A DNA stretch of 48,700 nt, from the NCBI GenBank assembly GCA_030653385.1, contig JAURZM010000052.1, forward strand, positions 1 to 48,700, given 5' to 3'. The stretch is from Rubrivivax sp. GTDB lineage: Bacteria; Pseudomonadota; Gammaproteobacteria; Burkholderiales; Burkholderiaceae_C. The notes below the pieces were generated by a model. That model saw nothing but the letters and a program-made list of their open reading frames with translations. It searched no databases and was not told where the DNA came from. The position numbers and the translations under genes were made by a program. Shown here piece by piece: positions 1-7,147 of the stretch (its first letter is position 1; the number at the start of each line of letters is the position of its first letter).

Positions 1-183
1 CAGTCAACGAAAAATCGAAGTCGCCGCTTCGAAAATCGCACCAAGTTCGAGCAAATTCCGGAGAAATCGATGAAATTCAGATCGCCGCAGAACCATCGTC
101 ACTGTTCGTCAAAAACGGCGGCTTGATCAGCGTTGCCCTAAAGTCATGCTTCACCGCGTGAAGCATCACCACCCCCACTCGAC
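1..183. promoter_or_regulatory. Left-edge intergenic region with LysR-type palindrome
   Basis: No credible gene is seen in this stretch, which is less GC-rich than the genes that follow. A perfect inverted repeat lies at 146-166: arm ATGCTTCAC (146-154), centre CGC, arm GTGAAGCAT (158-166). It ends 17 bases before the LysR start codon at 184. LysR regulators commonly bind interrupted palindromes of this size next to their own gene, so it is a candidate operator (inference). The usual divergent target gene would lie outside the window to the left. Confidence 0.5.
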
Positions 184-1089
184 ATGGCGCTGGACCTGAA
201 CCTGCTGCGTGTGTTTGACACGCTGATGCAAGAGCGCAAAGTGGTGGCTGCGGCGCACCGCCTGGGCCTGTCCGCACCGGCGGTCAGCAATGCATTGGCG
301 CGATTGCGCCGCCACACGGGCGACGAACTCTTCACCCGCACCGCGCAGGGCATGCAGCCCACGCCCCATGCGCTGGGCATGGCCGCCAGCGTGAGCCAGG
401 CGCTCGCCGCGCTGGAGCACACCCTGGCTCGCCCCGCCGCTTTCGACCCCGCCAGCAGCGAGCGTGTCTTTCGCGTGGCAATGACCGACATCGGCGAGAT
501 CGTCTTCCTGCCCACGCTGATGCGTGCCCTGCAGGAAGAAGCGCCACGGGTGCAACTGGCCACGGTGCGCAACACGGCGGTGGACACCCGCGCCGAGATG
601 GCATTGGGTGGCATCGACCTGGCCGTGGGCTGGCTGCCCGACCTGGCCGCCGGTTTCCACCTGCGCCGGCTGTTCGAGCAGCGCTACGTGTGCCTGATGG
701 CCGCCGGGAACCCGCTGGCCAAGGGCCGCCTGACGCTCGACCGGTACCGCCAAGCCCGGCACGCGCTGGTGGTGGCCGAAGGCACCGGCCACGACCGTGT
801 CGACCGGCTGATGCGCCAGCAGGGCGTGCGGCGCATCCTGCCCTTGCAACTGCCGCACTTCGTGGCCGTGCCCTGGATCGCCGCCGAGACCGACCTCGTG
901 GTGACCGCGCCGCAAAAGCTGGCCGACAAGGTGGCCGGCCCGTTGGGCCTGGTGGTGCGTGCGCTGCCCCTGGAACTGCCGCACTTCGAAGTCAACCTGT
1001 TCTGGCACCAGCGGGTGCATGCCGACCCGGGCAACCGCTGGCTGCGTGAATGGTGGGCGCAGCTCTTCGGCGGCGCAGGTACGCGCTGA
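184..1089 (+). CDS. LysR-family transcriptional regulator
   Basis: This 301-residue protein has the usual length and layout of a LysR regulator. An N-terminal winged helix-turn-helix covers roughly residues 1-60 (AAHRLGLSAPAVSNALARLR, then GDELFTR). A periplasmic-binding-like effector domain follows, starting near residue 90 with FRVAMTDIGE. The N-terminus resembles the NodD/LinR/PcpR-like branch, which responds to small aromatic or other organic effectors; the effector here cannot be told from sequence. The ATG at 184 is the first in frame after a perfect 9+9 palindrome, which may be its autoregulatory site. The downstream neighbour is convergent (stop at 1116), so it is transcribed alone. 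The family call is firm; the regulon is unknown. Confidence 0.93.
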   Translation: MALDLNLLRVFDTLMQERKVVAAAHRLGLSAPAVSNALARLRRHTGDELFTRTAQGMQPTPHALGMAASVSQALAALEHTLARPAAFDPASSERVFRVAMTDIGEIVFLPTLMRALQEEAPRVQLATVRNTAVDTRAEMALGGIDLAVGWLPDLAAGFHLRRLFEQRYVCLMAAGNPLAKGRLTLDRYRQARHALVVAEGTGHDRVDRLMRQQGVRRILPLQLPHFVAVPWIAAETDLVVTAPQKLADKVAGPLGLVVRALPLELPHFEVNLFWHQRVHADPGNRWLREWWAQLFGGAGTR

Positions 1090-1115
1090 AGGGCAGGCGG
1101 CGCGGCTGACGTGGG

Positions 1116-1913
1116 TCAGCGCGGGGCAGCGCGCATCGCGAGGCAGGGGTCGGGGCGCGGCTGCGGTGCGGTGTGCACCACGCGGTCGAAGGCCGAGGTG
1201 GTGGCACCCGCTTCCAGCACGCCGATGGCCAGGCTGCGCTGGCGCGTGGCTGCGTCCAGCCAGCGCGGCGCACCCACGTCCGTGCGCACATGGCCGTTGC
1301 CGGCCAGCAGCAGCACACCCCGCTCGACGTTGTTGCTGAGCACCCGCGCCATGAACTGGTCGCGGGCCACCTGGGCCAGTGCCATCTGCGCGGCCAGGCC
1401 GGCGGGCAGCAGGCCGCAGTGGCTGGCTTCGATGGTGGCGGTCAATGCGCTCAGCACTGGTGCGGGTACCCCCGGGTCGAAGCCTTGCGCTCGCAGGCCG
1501 TCGCGCATGACCGCGCGTGCATCCTCGCGCGACACATTGGCCGCCACGATGGGCAGGCCATGCTGCAGCGCCAGTTCGATGAAGGGCTTGTAGTGCGGCC
1601 AGTGCCAGCCGCGGCCTCCTTGGCCGGCGGCAATCAGCGCGTCGGCGCTCGGCGCGGGCTGCTGGCGCAGCGCGGCATCGATGGCCGCCTGGTGCTGGCG
1701 GTCGAACTGTTCCATCGCCAGCACGGGCCGCGCGCCCGTTGCCAACCATTCGCGGAAGGCCTGCAGGCGCAGTTTGTGCTGCGCGGCGTTGTCGTGCACT
1801 TCGCCCAGCAGCACCAGCGGGCGGTCGAACTGCAGGGCCGGCGGCACGCTGGCGCAGGCCGCCAAAAGAAAAGTCGCCGCGAAGGCGGCGACGGGCAATC
1901 GGGATAGTCGCAT
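1116..1913 (-). CDS. ChaN-like lipoprotein (haem-binding/TIKI superfamily)
   Basis: The ATG at 1913 is preferred over the one at 1937 because it gives a compact lipoprotein signal peptide with lipobox LAAC and lipidation at Cys20. The mature 245 residues carry the ChaN signature LGEVHDN (residues 36-42), where Glu and His are conserved, a mid-protein WHWPHYKP stretch and GNGHVRTD near the C-terminus. ChaN proteins are outer-membrane-anchored and have been linked to haem binding and iron uptake; they share a fold with TIKI and erythromycin-esterase-like domains. The gene lies 32 bases downstream of the Tim44-like gene on the same strand and probably shares its transcript. Substrate or ligand is not established from sequence. 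Confidence 0.85.
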   Translation of the reverse strand: MRLSRLPVAAFAATFLLAACASVPPALQFDRPLVLLGEVHDNAAQHKLRLQAFREWLATGARPVLAMEQFDRQHQAAIDAALRQQPAPSADALIAAGQGGRGWHWPHYKPFIELALQHGLPIVAANVSREDARAVMRDGLRAQGFDPGVPAPVLSALTATIEASHCGLLPAGLAAQMALAQVARDQFMARVLSNNVERGVLLLAGNGHVRTDVGAPRWLDAATRQRSLAIGVLEAGATTSAFDRVVHTAPQPRPDPCLAMRAAPR

Positions 1914-1945
1914 GCCGGCATCCCAGCCAGCATGCACCCGGCGGC

Positions 1946-2959
1946 TTATTGCGCTTGCTCGATACCCGCGATGGCCCAGGGCCGGCTGTCGTCGTGCGGC
2001 TTGACCAGGTGCCAGACCTCGTTGAAGGCGCTGGGGGACGCCCCGGCTTCTTCGACCATCTCGCCATGGAAGCGCACGCTGATGACCTGGCGGTCGCTTT
2101 CGTTGGCCACGTCCAACACGTCGGCCTCGACCTTCACCACGTCGGTGTGCTGGCCGGTGGCACCACGTTCCTGCAGATCCAGGCGCAGCGAAGCAAACAG
2201 CTCGGGCGTGGTGAAGCGGCGCAGGTCGTCCAGGTCGGCGGTGTCGTTGGCAGCCTGCATGCGGATGAAGATCATCTTGGCGGTGCGCGCAAAACCTTCG
2301 CTGTCGAAGGCGGCCGGCACGAAGGCCTTCTCAACGGAGGCCGAGGCACTGACATCGGCAGCCACCGGCTCGAAGGCCGACGTGGGCGCTGCCGTGCTGG
2401 ACGGTGCGTCGAAGCTGCTGCGTTGCAGCGGCTGCGACGACGAAACAGCCGGGTCGGCAGCCGGCGTGGCCTGCGGCCAGGCCACCTGTGCACCACCCGC
2501 AGCGCGGTTGCCCGTGCCGGCAGCAGCCATGGCCGATTGGCGGCCCTGGTTGCCGAATCGGCGCATCAGGAACATCACCAGGAAGACCGCAGCCACACCC
2601 AGCAGCGCCATCATCAGGAAGTTGCCGAAGGCTTCGCCCAGGCCCAGGTGGCTCATGAGCGCAGCAATGCCCAAGCCTGCGGCCAGACCGGCGATCGGGC
2701 CCATCCAGGAACGTTTGGCGGCGGCAGCAGGTGCAGCGCCGGCAGCGGCGGCGGGCGTGGTGCCAGCGGCGTTTTGCGCCGGCGCGGCCTGTGCTGGCGT
2801 GGCGGGCTTGGCCGGCACGGCGTCAGGCGCGGTGCGGGCGGGCATGTTGCGTTGCAGTCCGCTGGACTTGCCGCCTCCCAGCCGCTTCGCTTCCGAGATC
2901 GAGGGCATCATGGTGGAGGCCAGGGCCACGACCACGGCGCCGATGAGCCAGTTTTTCAT
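1946..2959 (-). CDS. Tim44-like domain membrane protein
   Basis: This 337-residue protein begins with a hydrophobic signal or anchor (MKNWLIGAVVVALAS). An alanine/proline-rich linker follows, then a strongly hydrophobic block at about residues 90-130 (GPIAGLAAGLGIAALMSHLG and LMMALLGVAAVFLVMFLM), then a second low-complexity linker. The C-terminal 150 residues look like the bacterial Tim44-like (TimA-type) fold, with EVWHLVKP near the end. In mitochondria Tim44 tethers the import motor; the bacterial role is unclear but membrane-associated. It is upstream of the ChaN-like gene in a probable two-gene operon. The domain assignment is good; function is open. Confidence 0.85.
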   Translation of the reverse strand: MKNWLIGAVVVALASTMMPSISEAKRLGGGKSSGLQRNMPARTAPDAVPAKPATPAQAAPAQNAAGTTPAAAAGAAPAAAAKRSWMGPIAGLAAGLGIAALMSHLGLGEAFGNFLMMALLGVAAVFLVMFLMRRFGNQGRQSAMAAAGTGNRAAGGAQVAWPQATPAADPAVSSSQPLQRSSFDAPSSTAAPTSAFEPVAADVSASASVEKAFVPAAFDSEGFARTAKMIFIRMQAANDTADLDDLRRFTTPELFASLRLDLQERGATGQHTDVVKVEADVLDVANESDRQVISVRFHGEMVEEAGASPSAFNEVWHLVKPHDDSRPWAIAGIEQAQ

Positions 2960-3171
2960 TGTCTTGAATCCTCAGATCTTTCAGTTGACGGTGGTTGCCT
3001 GAACGCTCAGGCGCAGGCGCGAGTTTGAGGCATGCACATGAGGCACTGCCAAGCCATTTGCAAGGCCATGTGGCGCGTGGGTGATCACCGTTTTTTGCCG
3101 CACAGCGCTGGGCGGCGCCCAGCCTCATCATCCCACCCTGATGGCCCCTTCGGCCTGGGAGAGAACCCGCG

Positions 3172-3666
3172 ATGACCCCTGCCTTGCTCTGGATCCTGTC
3201 CGTGCTGCTCATCCTGGTGGGTCTGGCCGGCACCGTGCTGCCTGCCTTGCCCGGCACGGCGCTGGTGTTGGCCGGCATCGTGCTCGGCGCCTGGATCGAC
3301 GACTTCACGCGGGTGGGCGCCGGCATGCTGGCCGCCATCGGTGTGCTGGCCGTGCTGGCCTGGGTGCTGGACTACGTGGCCGGCCTGCTGGGTGCCCGAA
3401 AGGCCGGCGCCAGCCGCCTGGCGCTGGTGGGGGCTGCCGTGGGCACGGTGCTGGGCCTGTTCATGGGTCTGGTCGGGGTGCTGTTCATGCCACTGGTGGG
3501 CGCGGCCGTGGGCGAGTTCTGGGCCCGGCGGGAACAGGCTCAGGCCGGTCACCAGGCGCTGAGGGTGGGTGTGGCCACCTGGCTGGGCATCATGGCCGGG
3601 CTGCTGGCCAAGGTCGTGCTGGCCTGCATGATGGTGGGGCTGTTCGTGGTGGCGCTGGTGTTCTGA
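3172..3666 (+). CDS. DUF456 family small membrane protein
   Basis: The 164 residues are almost entirely hydrophobic and form about four membrane segments. Glycine-rich turns such as LVGLAGTVLPALPGTALV and GAAVGTVLGLFMGLVGVL match the DUF456 pattern. The only soluble loop is the charged stretch around residues 105-120 (EFWARREQAQ). No biochemical role is known for the family. It is a single gene: upstream is the divergent Tim44-like gene (212 bases), and downstream it converges with the YdcF-type gene across a strong hairpin at 3692-3712. The ATG at 3172 begins the first membrane helix directly and is the natural start. Confidence 0.85.
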   Translation: MTPALLWILSVLLILVGLAGTVLPALPGTALVLAGIVLGAWIDDFTRVGAGMLAAIGVLAVLAWVLDYVAGLLGARKAGASRLALVGAAVGTVLGLFMGLVGVLFMPLVGAAVGEFWARREQAQAGHQALRVGVATWLGIMAGLLAKVVLACMMVGLFVVALVF

Positions 3667-3691
3667 CCTTCAGTCGGCCACGCGACCCCTT

Positions 3692-3712
3692 CCGGCGTCG
3701 GCCCGACGCCGG
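3692..3712. terminator. Hairpin between convergent genes
   Basis: Perfect 10-base arms CCGGCGTCGG (3692-3701) and CCGACGCCGG (3703-3712) lie between the stops of the DUF456 gene (3666) and the YdcF-type gene (3713). The position fits a shared bidirectional terminator. There is no T tract on either side, so intrinsic termination is only probable. Confidence 0.5.
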
Positions 3713-4513
3713 TCAAGCCCCCATCAGGCGCCCGATCCACTCATGCAGCACCAGGCGCGTGTCTGCGAAACCTGCGGCGGTGGGCAGCCAGTCGCTGGCG
3801 CGCAGGCGGCCCGTTGGGCTCATGCCCATTGGTGCGGCCACCATGGTGATCTTGCGGCCTTCGGCGGCGCGCTGGAAGTTCCGCAGCGCACGCGGCATGT
3901 GGTAGCCGTGGGTGACCAGCACGATCTGCTCGATGCCCTGCGGCTCCAGCAGGGCCACGCTGCGCAAGGCGTTTTCACGCGTGTCGCGGGACTCGGTTTC
4001 GGTCCACTTCAAGGGGCGGCCGAATTCGCGCTCGGCAATGCGGGCGGCAATTTCGGCTTCGCTGGGGCCTGGCTGCGCGTTGTGCCCGATGCCGCCGCTG
4101 AAAGCCAGCGGCAGGCCGGTCTCGCGCGACAGCCACATGCCATAACGAAGGCGTTCGATGCCACGTTCATGCAGGCTGGACACACCGTATTCGGGTGCCA
4201 GCAGCCGGCGCCCGCCACCCAGCACGACGATGGCCGTGCGGGGGGCGCGCCTGAGCTCGGCGATCTGTTCTTCCCGCAAAGGCAGCTGCGGCTTCAGCAG
4301 CCAAAGGTTGAGTCCCTGGCTGACGGCAGTGGTGCTGCTGAACCAGATGCCCAGCACACCCAGCAAGACCAGGAACCAGGCCAGCAAGCGGCGCCTGAAC
4401 ATCAGGCGTGCACCGGCCAGCACCAGCACCAGGAAGGGCACGGGCGGCAACAGCAAGGCGCTGAGCGTGGGTTTCCAGGCTTCGATGCCCAGGGTCAAAA
4501 AGATGTCGTTCAT
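3713..4513 (-). CDS. YdcF/SanA/ElyC-family (DUF218) inner-membrane protein
   Basis: The ATG at 4513 gives a 266-residue protein. Two hydrophobic segments occupy roughly residues 15-65 (LLPPVPFLVLVLAG; LLAWFLVLLGVLGIWF). A DUF218 domain follows with AIVVLGGGRR, the TESRDTRENA motif and THGYHMPRA. ElyC/SanA/YdcF proteins are bitopic or polytopic envelope proteins; ElyC has been tied to lipid-carrier and peptidoglycan homeostasis in Escherichia coli. The longer frame from 4621 is less likely because it lacks homology before the first membrane segment. The gene is divergent from msrA, with 88 bases between starts. The family call is confident; the reaction is unknown. Confidence 0.88.
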   Translation of the reverse strand: MNDIFLTLGIEAWKPTLSALLLPPVPFLVLVLAGARLMFRRRLLAWFLVLLGVLGIWFSSTTAVSQGLNLWLLKPQLPLREEQIAELRRAPRTAIVVLGGGRRLLAPEYGVSSLHERGIERLRYGMWLSRETGLPLAFSGGIGHNAQPGPSEAEIAARIAEREFGRPLKWTETESRDTRENALRSVALLEPQGIEQIVLVTHGYHMPRALRNFQRAAEGRKITMVAAPMGMSPTGRLRASDWLPTAAGFADTRLVLHEWIGRLMGA

Positions 4514-4601
4514 GTCAGGGGCGGAGGGGGCCCGGATAATCCTGCCGCAGTGTAAGGAATTGGCGCCGCCAAACGACCCCCTGCTTGCGAGGAGCAGCAA
4601 C

Positions 4602-5135
4602 ATGAGTGTGCAGACGATCACCCTGGGAGGCGGCTGCTTCTGGTGCGTGGAAGCGGTGTTCGAGCTGGTCGATGGCGTTGTCGACGTCGAAAGCGGCTAT
4701 TGCAACGGCCACGTGATGAACCCCAGCTACGAGCAGGTCTGTGGTGGCGACACCGGCCACGTCGAGGTCGTGAGGGTCAGCTTCGACGACGGTCGCATCA
4801 GCCTGCGAGAGGTGCTCGAAATCTTCTTTCACCTGCACGACCCCACCACGCTGAACCGCCAGGGCAACGACGTGGGCACGCAGTACCGCAGCGGCATCTA
4901 CTTCGAAAGTGCAGCCCACGAAGCGGTGGCGCGTGAGGTGCTGGCCGAAGCCAACGCGGCGCACGGTGGGCGCGTGGTGACCGAAGTCCAGCCGCTGGCC
5001 AACCATTGGCGGGCTGAAAGCTACCACCAGCATTACTTCGCACAGCACCCCGGTCAGGGTTACTGCGCCTTCGTGGTGGCGCCGAAAGTCGAAAAGTTCA
5101 AGCGCACCTTCAAGGCGCGGGTGAAGGCAAGCTAG
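4602..5135 (+). CDS. msrA: Peptide-methionine (S)-S-oxide reductase
   Basis: MsrA reduces the S-epimer of methionine sulfoxide in proteins using thioredoxin. The 177-residue protein has the defining GCFWC motif at residues 11-15, so the catalytic cysteine is Cys12, followed by the conserved VESGYCNG and the DPTTLNRQGNDVGTQYRS region. Like many proteobacterial enzymes it has a cysteine (Cys15) where others have glycine. The ATG at 4602 is preceded by GAGGAGCAGCAAC, a good ribosome-binding site, so the long frame upstream is not used. It appears monocistronic and cytoplasmic (no signal peptide). Confidence 0.97.
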   Translation: MSVQTITLGGGCFWCVEAVFELVDGVVDVESGYCNGHVMNPSYEQVCGGDTGHVEVVRVSFDDGRISLREVLEIFFHLHDPTTLNRQGNDVGTQYRSGIYFESAAHEAVAREVLAEANAAHGGRVVTEVQPLANHWRAESYHQHYFAQHPGQGYCAFVVAPKVEKFKRTFKARVKAS

Positions 5136-5470
5136 AACGCCGCGAAGGCGCTGGCCGATTCCAGGTCAGGGAAGATCGTGTCCAGGCCGCGGCGCAGTTG
5201 CTGGCGGCGCTGGCGTTGGTCCGGGCTGCCACCGGCGAGTGCAGCGAACACCGGGGCGCGCAGCAGCCACAGATCGACAGGTTCTTCGGCCGCACGCACC
5301 TGGGTGCAGAGCCATTCGATGCCAGGTGCGCCATCCAGCGCATGCAAAAAGGTCAGCTTCAGGTCCACGAAGGCCCTGCGTGCTGCCAATCGAGCGCTGC
5401 GGTCACCGGGCAGGCCCGAGCCGGGCAAGCCGGCGCCCGGGCTGAAATGTCTTGGACTGAGCTGTTGCAT
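5132..5470 (-). CDS. Small conserved-looking hypothetical protein
   Basis: This 112-residue protein has no domain I recognise. It starts at the ATG at 5470, 20 bases after the stop of the upstream gene (5491), so the two are probably co-transcribed. The N-terminal 25 residues are glycine/proline-rich (SPGAGLPGSGLPGD). The rest looks helical and amphipathic, with FVDLKLTFLHALDGAPGIEW and an arginine/glutamine-rich stretch QRQRRQQLRRG. There is no signal peptide or membrane segment. Its last four bases overlap the 3' end of msrA on the other strand (stops at 5132 and 5135). Coding is supported by frame length and spacing; function is unknown. Confidence 0.6.
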   Translation of the reverse strand: MQQLSPRHFSPGAGLPGSGLPGDRSARLAARRAFVDLKLTFLHALDGAPGIEWLCTQVRAAEEPVDLWLLRAPVFAALAGGSPDQRQRRQQLRRGLDTIFPDLESASAFAAF

Positions 5471-5490
5471 GGCCGTTGCCTCGGTTGTAC

Positions 5491-5916
5491 TCACAGGGCA
5501 CCAAACTGCGAACGTGGCGCGCGCGCCGGGAAATGGCGGCTCAGCAGGGCCAGCCGTTGCTCGGCTTCGGTCTGGCTGTGACTGAGCGACACCACGCGGT
5601 ACAGGTCGGCACGCACGTGCCACAACTCGCGCAGTGAGCGTGCTTCGCCGACCCGCCAGCGCAGGCGGTCGGCCTCTTCGTTGCTGATGTCGGCCACGGT
5701 GGCCAGGAATTCCTTGCGCACACCCGGCAAGCGGTTCAGCGGCGGCGCGGCGTCCTGAGGGGCGGGGGCCATCAGCCAGAACATCAGACGCTGCCAGGCG
5801 CTGCCGTCCGGTGCATGGCGCAGGGAAGGGGGCCCGCACTCCATGCGCAGGCTGCTGCCGGCCAGCAAGGTGGAGCGACGACCCCAGCGGGTCATGGTGG
5901 GCAAGGATCTGAACAT
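5491..5916 (-). CDS. Hypothetical protein, first gene of a two-gene unit
   Basis: This 141-residue protein has no domain I recognise. The ATG at 5916 is chosen because it leaves a compact protein starting MFRSLPTMTRWGRR; an in-frame ATG also exists at 5958. The C-terminal two thirds is charged and helical (ISNEEADRLRWRVGEARSLRELW, then LYRVVSLSHSQTEAEQRLALL). A short hydrophobic patch WQRLMFWLMAPAP sits near the middle. It is followed 20 bases later by another small unknown gene in the same direction, and the two may work together. There is no sign of transfer: composition matches the neighbours. Confidence 0.6.
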   Translation of the reverse strand: MFRSLPTMTRWGRRSTLLAGSSLRMECGPPSLRHAPDGSAWQRLMFWLMAPAPQDAAPPLNRLPGVRKEFLATVADISNEEADRLRWRVGEARSLRELWHVRADLYRVVSLSHSQTEAEQRLALLSRHFPARAPRSQFGAL

Positions 5917-6048
5917 GCAGGGTTTATCGGACGATGGGATGAGAACCTGAGTCCGCATCGTCGCCCCACTGGCGTGTGGTGATGCCCCGAGAAGCGCCGG
6001 CTTGGGACGGCTGTTCGTCGCCGGCCGTGTGCCGGTGCGCGCTTCAGC

Positions 6049-6372
6049 TCAGACAGCGCCGTAGGTGGACTTGCGCTGGGCGGTGTAGTCCCACCAGGGG
6101 CGCGGTGCGGCACCGTGCATGAAGTCGGTGGCGGCCAGGAAGGTGTCCAGCACACACGGGTCCTGGCGCTTGCCGGTGGCCCGGCACAGGGCCTGGTACA
6201 GCGCAAAGGCGTCGCGTTGCAGCAGGTCTTGCGGCTGCTGCACGCCAATCAGCCGCAGATCGGCCGCGATCGAAGGGCCGATGTTGGGCAGTTGCTCGAG
6301 CTGCTGGCATTCGGCCGCGCTGCCCGCCTTGCGAGGGGGCGGGGCCTTGGGCGGGCGCCCTGACGAAGCCAT
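6049..6372 (-). CDS. Helix-hairpin-helix protein (Cdd1/pathogenicity-locus type)
   Basis: The 107-residue protein starts at the ATG at 6372. After a basic, proline-rich leader (SGRPPKAPPPRK) comes LEQLPNIGPSIAADLRLIGV, a classic helix-hairpin-helix motif of the kind found in DNA-binding proteins and in the small 'pathogenicity locus' (Cdd1) family. The conserved tail DTFLAATDFMHG and PWWDYTAQRK also fits that family. The name is historical and says nothing about virulence here. It ends the leftward unit beginning with lexA, 14 bases after the lexA stop, so it may be part of the SOS-regulated transcript (inference). Confidence 0.82.
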   Translation of the reverse strand: MASSGRPPKAPPPRKAGSAAECQQLEQLPNIGPSIAADLRLIGVQQPQDLLQRDAFALYQALCRATGKRQDPCVLDTFLAATDFMHGAAPRPWWDYTAQRKSTYGAV

Positions 6373-6386
6373 GACTGGGGCTCCGG

Positions 6387-7076
6387 TCACATCAGCATGG
6401 TGTTGCGGATCAGGCCGACGGCGATGCCTTCGAGCTCGAAGTCGGCGGCATCCAGCGGCACCAGGATGGTGGAGTAGTCGGGGTTTTCGGGGATCAGCTC
6501 GATGCCCTTGCTGGTGCGGCGCAGGCGCTTCACCGTGACGTCGTCACCCAGGCGCGCCACCACGATTTGCCCGTTTTTGGCTTCCTTGGCCTTCTGCACG
6601 GCCAGCAGGTCACCGTCCAGGATGCCGGCGTCGCGCATGCTCATGCCACGCACCTTCAGCAGGTAGTCGGGCCGGCGGGCCCACATGCTGGCTTCCATCA
6701 GGTAACTCTGGTCGACGTGTTCTTGCGCCAGGATGGGGCTGCCGGCAGCCACCCGGCCCACCAGCGGCAGCGACAGCTGCGCCAGGCTGGGCAGCGGCAG
6801 CATGTACTGCTTGCCGAAGGGTTCGAGCCGCGCCTGGGCCAGCGCACGCAATGTGTCAGACTTCAAACGGATGCCACGCGAGGTGCCGCCGACCAGTTCG
6901 ATGACCCCCTTGCGTGCCAGCGCCTGCAGGTGTTCTTCGGCTGCGTTGGCACTCTTGAAGCCCAGTTCGGCCGCGATTTCTGCGCGGGTGGGCGGGGCGC
7001 CGGTGCGTTCGATGGCGCTTTGCACCAGTTCCAGGATTTGCTGCTGGCGCGGGGTGAGCTTCGGGCTTTCGGTCAT
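6387..7076 (-). CDS. lexA: LexA repressor of the SOS response
   Basis: LexA binds SOS boxes and inactivates itself by autocleavage when RecA filaments form. The 229-residue protein has an N-terminal winged helix-turn-helix (residues 1-65, PPTRAEIAAELGFKSANAAE), the Ala111-Gly112 cleavage bond in GRVAAGSP, the catalytic serine Ser146 in GMSMRD and lysine Lys183 in TVKRL. The ATG at 7076 begins MTESPKLTPRQQQIL, the standard LexA start; the longer frame to 7154 would read through the SOS boxes and is rejected. Two SOS boxes lie upstream, so autoregulation is expected. It is followed by a helix-hairpin-helix gene after 14 bases. Confidence 0.98.
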   Translation of the reverse strand: MTESPKLTPRQQQILELVQSAIERTGAPPTRAEIAAELGFKSANAAEEHLQALARKGVIELVGGTSRGIRLKSDTLRALAQARLEPFGKQYMLPLPSLAQLSLPLVGRVAAGSPILAQEHVDQSYLMEASMWARRPDYLLKVRGMSMRDAGILDGDLLAVQKAKEAKNGQIVVARLGDDVTVKRLRRTSKGIELIPENPDYSTILVPLDAADFELEGIAVGLIRNTMLM

Positions 7077-7102
7077 GGGCGGCCTTCCGGTGGCGGAGCG
7101 GA

Positions 7103-7118
7103 CTGTCTGTTTGTCCAG
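7103..7118. promoter_or_regulatory. LexA/SOS box 1 (proximal to lexA)
   Basis: The site CTGTCTGTTTGTCCAG matches the CTG-N10-CAG LexA consensus. It lies 27-42 bases upstream of the lexA start. It is less AT-rich in the core than box 2, so it is predicted to be the weaker site. Confidence 0.75.
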
Positions 7119-7121
7119 TGA

Positions 7122-7137
7122 CTGTATTTTCATCCAG
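7122..7137. promoter_or_regulatory. LexA/SOS box 2 (proximal to asparaginase)
   Basis: The site CTGTATTTTCATCCAG matches CTG-N10-CAG with the favoured CTGTAT half-site. It starts 19 bases after box 1, about two helical turns away. It ends 10 bases before the asparaginase ATG at 7148, so LexA bound here should also block that gene. Confidence 0.85.
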
Positions 7138-7147
7138 AAATCGAACC

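Noticed and set aside
166..2067. 633-residue minus-strand frame across LysR and ChaN
   Set aside because: It is Arg/Ala-rich shadow translation crossing two real genes.
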